The notes under the pieces were generated by a model. It searched no databases. It was not told where the DNA came from and saw only the letters and a list, made by a program, of their open reading frames with translations. Both the position numbers and the translations under genes were made by a program. A stretch of 14,612 nt of DNA, taken from contig JAJZYL010000013.1 of NCBI GenBank assembly GCA_021798095.1, forward strand, positions 1 to 14,612, written 5' to 3'. Source of the stretch: an archaeon. Its GTDB lineage: Archaea > Thermoproteota > Nitrososphaeria > Conexivisphaerales > UBA164. This document shows, in pieces, positions 13,587 to 14,612 of this stretch. Numbering within the stretch: position 1 is the first letter of the stretch; each line of letters begins with the position of its first letter.

Positions 13587-14513
13587 CTACGGGGAGGTAG
13601 CAACCTCCTTCAATCGTTTATACAGGGCTTCCATGCCTTCCTTGCTGTTCATAAGCGTATCTTCGATGTACACCTTAAACCCCATATCTCTTATAGGCGA
13701 TGCTAAGCGGGAATCAGCGGCATCTATGACCAAAATATCAACTAAACCTTTGTAGAGCTTGGCCAATCCCATTGCGGAGGCTTCAAGGCCAATGTCTTTC
13801 ATCATGCGTTCTGCAGGCCCCTTGACAGCATGGCCTCCTATAAATGGAGAAACCGCTATAACGCTAAATTTCCTTTTTAATATTGTCCTTCTTATCTCAT
13901 CGATTGAAAGTATTGGCCATACGCTAGCGAGCGGGTTACTTGGGGGGATTATGAGGAGTTCTGTTCTCTTCAAGGCGCTCAACACCTGAGGCGTGGCCCT
14001 AGCGTGATCGCTACCCTGGTACGTAACCGCCCGGATGTCACGTTCCCTGGAGTATCTGATATAATACTCCTCGAACGACGTTTCCCCTAGGTCCGTTGAT
14101 ATCACCGTTGTTAGCCTATCGTTCGTTGCCGGAAGAACGTGTATTTTAAGGCCAAGAAGGGCGGCAACTTCCTGTGCAATATCGGTTAGCGTATACCCAT
14201 GCTTCAGCTTCCAAGATCTATATACATGTAACGATATATCCCTATCGCCCAGCATTATCCAGGGCTGTACGCCCAAGCTCTTCCACATATCGAAGGCGTT
14301 AAACGAATCGCCCTTGATGCCCCAACCCCTATCAAGGTCTAATAACCCTGCGCATGAATAAATGATCGTATCCAGGTCCGGCGAAACATACAGGCCCAGC
14401 ACCTCAACATCATCTCCCACGTTGGCCACTACTGTGACATCATCATCTGTGGCTAATGAACCAACCGCCAGTTTTGACCCGGCCGTCCCCCCGGCTAACA
14501 TAGAGATATTCAT
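13587..14513 (-). CDS. cofD: 2-phospho-L-lactate transferase (CofD), coenzyme F420 synthesis
   Basis: Joins the activated phospholactyl (or phosphoenolpyruvyl) guanosine diphosphate to the deazaflavin FO, giving F420-0 or its dehydro form. The 308-residue protein matches CofD throughout. It has an N-terminal LAGGTAGSKLAVG nucleotide loop (6-18), VVANVGDDVEVLGLYVSPDLDT (28-49) with the metal and FO-binding aspartates around D46/D48, GWGIKGDS (63-70), and PWIMLGDRDISLHVYRS (84-100). Later come IIPPSNPLASVWPIL, VSPFIGGHAVKGPAERMM and the conserved EASAMGLAKLY. A TATA box 25.5 nt upstream supports the ATG at 14513. It indicates that this organism makes F420, consistent with the LLM oxidoreductase at 6323-7210. 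Confidence 0.95.
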   Translation of the reverse strand: MNISMLAGGTAGSKLAVGSLATDDDVTVVANVGDDVEVLGLYVSPDLDTIIYSCAGLLDLDRGWGIKGDSFNAFDMWKSLGVQPWIMLGDRDISLHVYRSWKLKHGYTLTDIAQEVAALLGLKIHVLPATNDRLTTVISTDLGETSFEEYYIRYSRERDIRAVTYQGSDHARATPQVLSALKRTELLIIPPSNPLASVWPILSIDEIRRTILKRKFSVIAVSPFIGGHAVKGPAERMMKDIGLEASAMGLAKLYKGLVDILVIDAADSRLASPIRDMGFKVYIEDTLMNSKEGMEALYKRLKEVATSP

Positions 14514-14534
14514 ACAATCAGGTTACCATGGCCC

Positions 14535-14542
14535 ATATTTAT
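14535..14542 (-). promoter_or_regulatory. TATA box of cofD
   Basis: ATAAATAT on the minus strand is centred 25.5 nt before the ATG at 14513. This fits a leaderless transcript. Confidence 0.5.
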
Positions 14543-14612
14543 CGTTAAACTGAGCATGTGCCCCCTGCCAACGCCATTTAACTTGCCTGAAACTTGATAC
14601 TGGGGTCTATCT

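Noticed and set aside
14510..14612. Two minus-strand frames entering from the right edge, one ending at 14510 overlapping the cofD ATG, the other ending at 14578.
   Set aside because: At most 34 codons are visible, neither is recognisable, and cofD has its own TATA box here. Which, if either, is the end of a gene cannot be decided from this window.
1..14612. CRISPR arrays, tRNA or rRNA genes, insertion sequences.
   Set aside because: No regularly spaced repeats, no T-arm/D-arm combination, no transposase or terminal inverted repeats were seen on either strand.

Overview
This window is archaeal. It encodes several proteins restricted to or typical of archaea: Rpo12/RpoP, ribosomal protein S8e, Cbf5 with a PUA domain, the DNA-repair protein Nre, and CofD of coenzyme F420 synthesis. 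Almost every gene has an archaeal TATA box centred about 24-30 nt upstream of its start codon. That spacing means most transcripts should be leaderless and most genes separately transcribed. The phylum is uncertain. The gene mix and leaderless style fit a TACK-type or Thermoplasmata-like lineage, and nothing seen settles which.

Layout. 1-900: an unassigned leader region, then ndk (+) meeting the small, easily missed rpoP gene (-) with a 4-nt tail overlap. 900-2200: a possible 42-codon gene and a SpoIIM/DUF95-family membrane protein whose 5' end may be frameshifted at a G run. 2200-4440 (-): a DegT/DnrJ-type sugar aminotransferase and an Mrp/ApbC P-loop ATPase with an N-terminal MIP18 domain. 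4660-5790: a solo Cas4-like Fe-S nuclease (+) facing a DUF151 (BFN) protein (-). 5790-6320: no protein gene, but a strongly folded RNA candidate of about 418 nt. 6320-7600 (+): an F420-type luciferase-like oxidoreductase and a mini HExxH protein. 7650-9200 (-): a GAPN-like aldehyde dehydrogenase. 9390-10400 (+): Cbf5. 10440-11800 (-): a phosphomannomutase/phosphoglucomutase. 11940-13130 (+): Nre. 13130-14513 (-): S8e and CofD.

Functional themes are housekeeping: nucleotide pools (Ndk), transcription (RpoP), ribosome and rRNA modification (S8e, Cbf5), Fe-S handling (Mrp), DNA repair (Nre, Cas4-like nuclease), F420 (CofD making it, an LLM oxidoreductase possibly using it), sugar activation for surface glycans (PMM/PGM, DegT) and lower glycolysis (GAPN-like).

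The most notable item is the RNA at 5851-6268. Its two ends pair, it starts about 27 nt after a TATA box, and it contains a series of hairpins including an 11-bp stem with a GAAA tetraloop. It also carries a potential long-range helix (AAG-U-CCA with UGGCUU, bulged U) that matches the universal P4 helix of RNase P RNA. It is either a divergent RNase P RNA or another large structured RNA. There is no CRISPR array, tRNA, rRNA or recognisable mobile element in the window.
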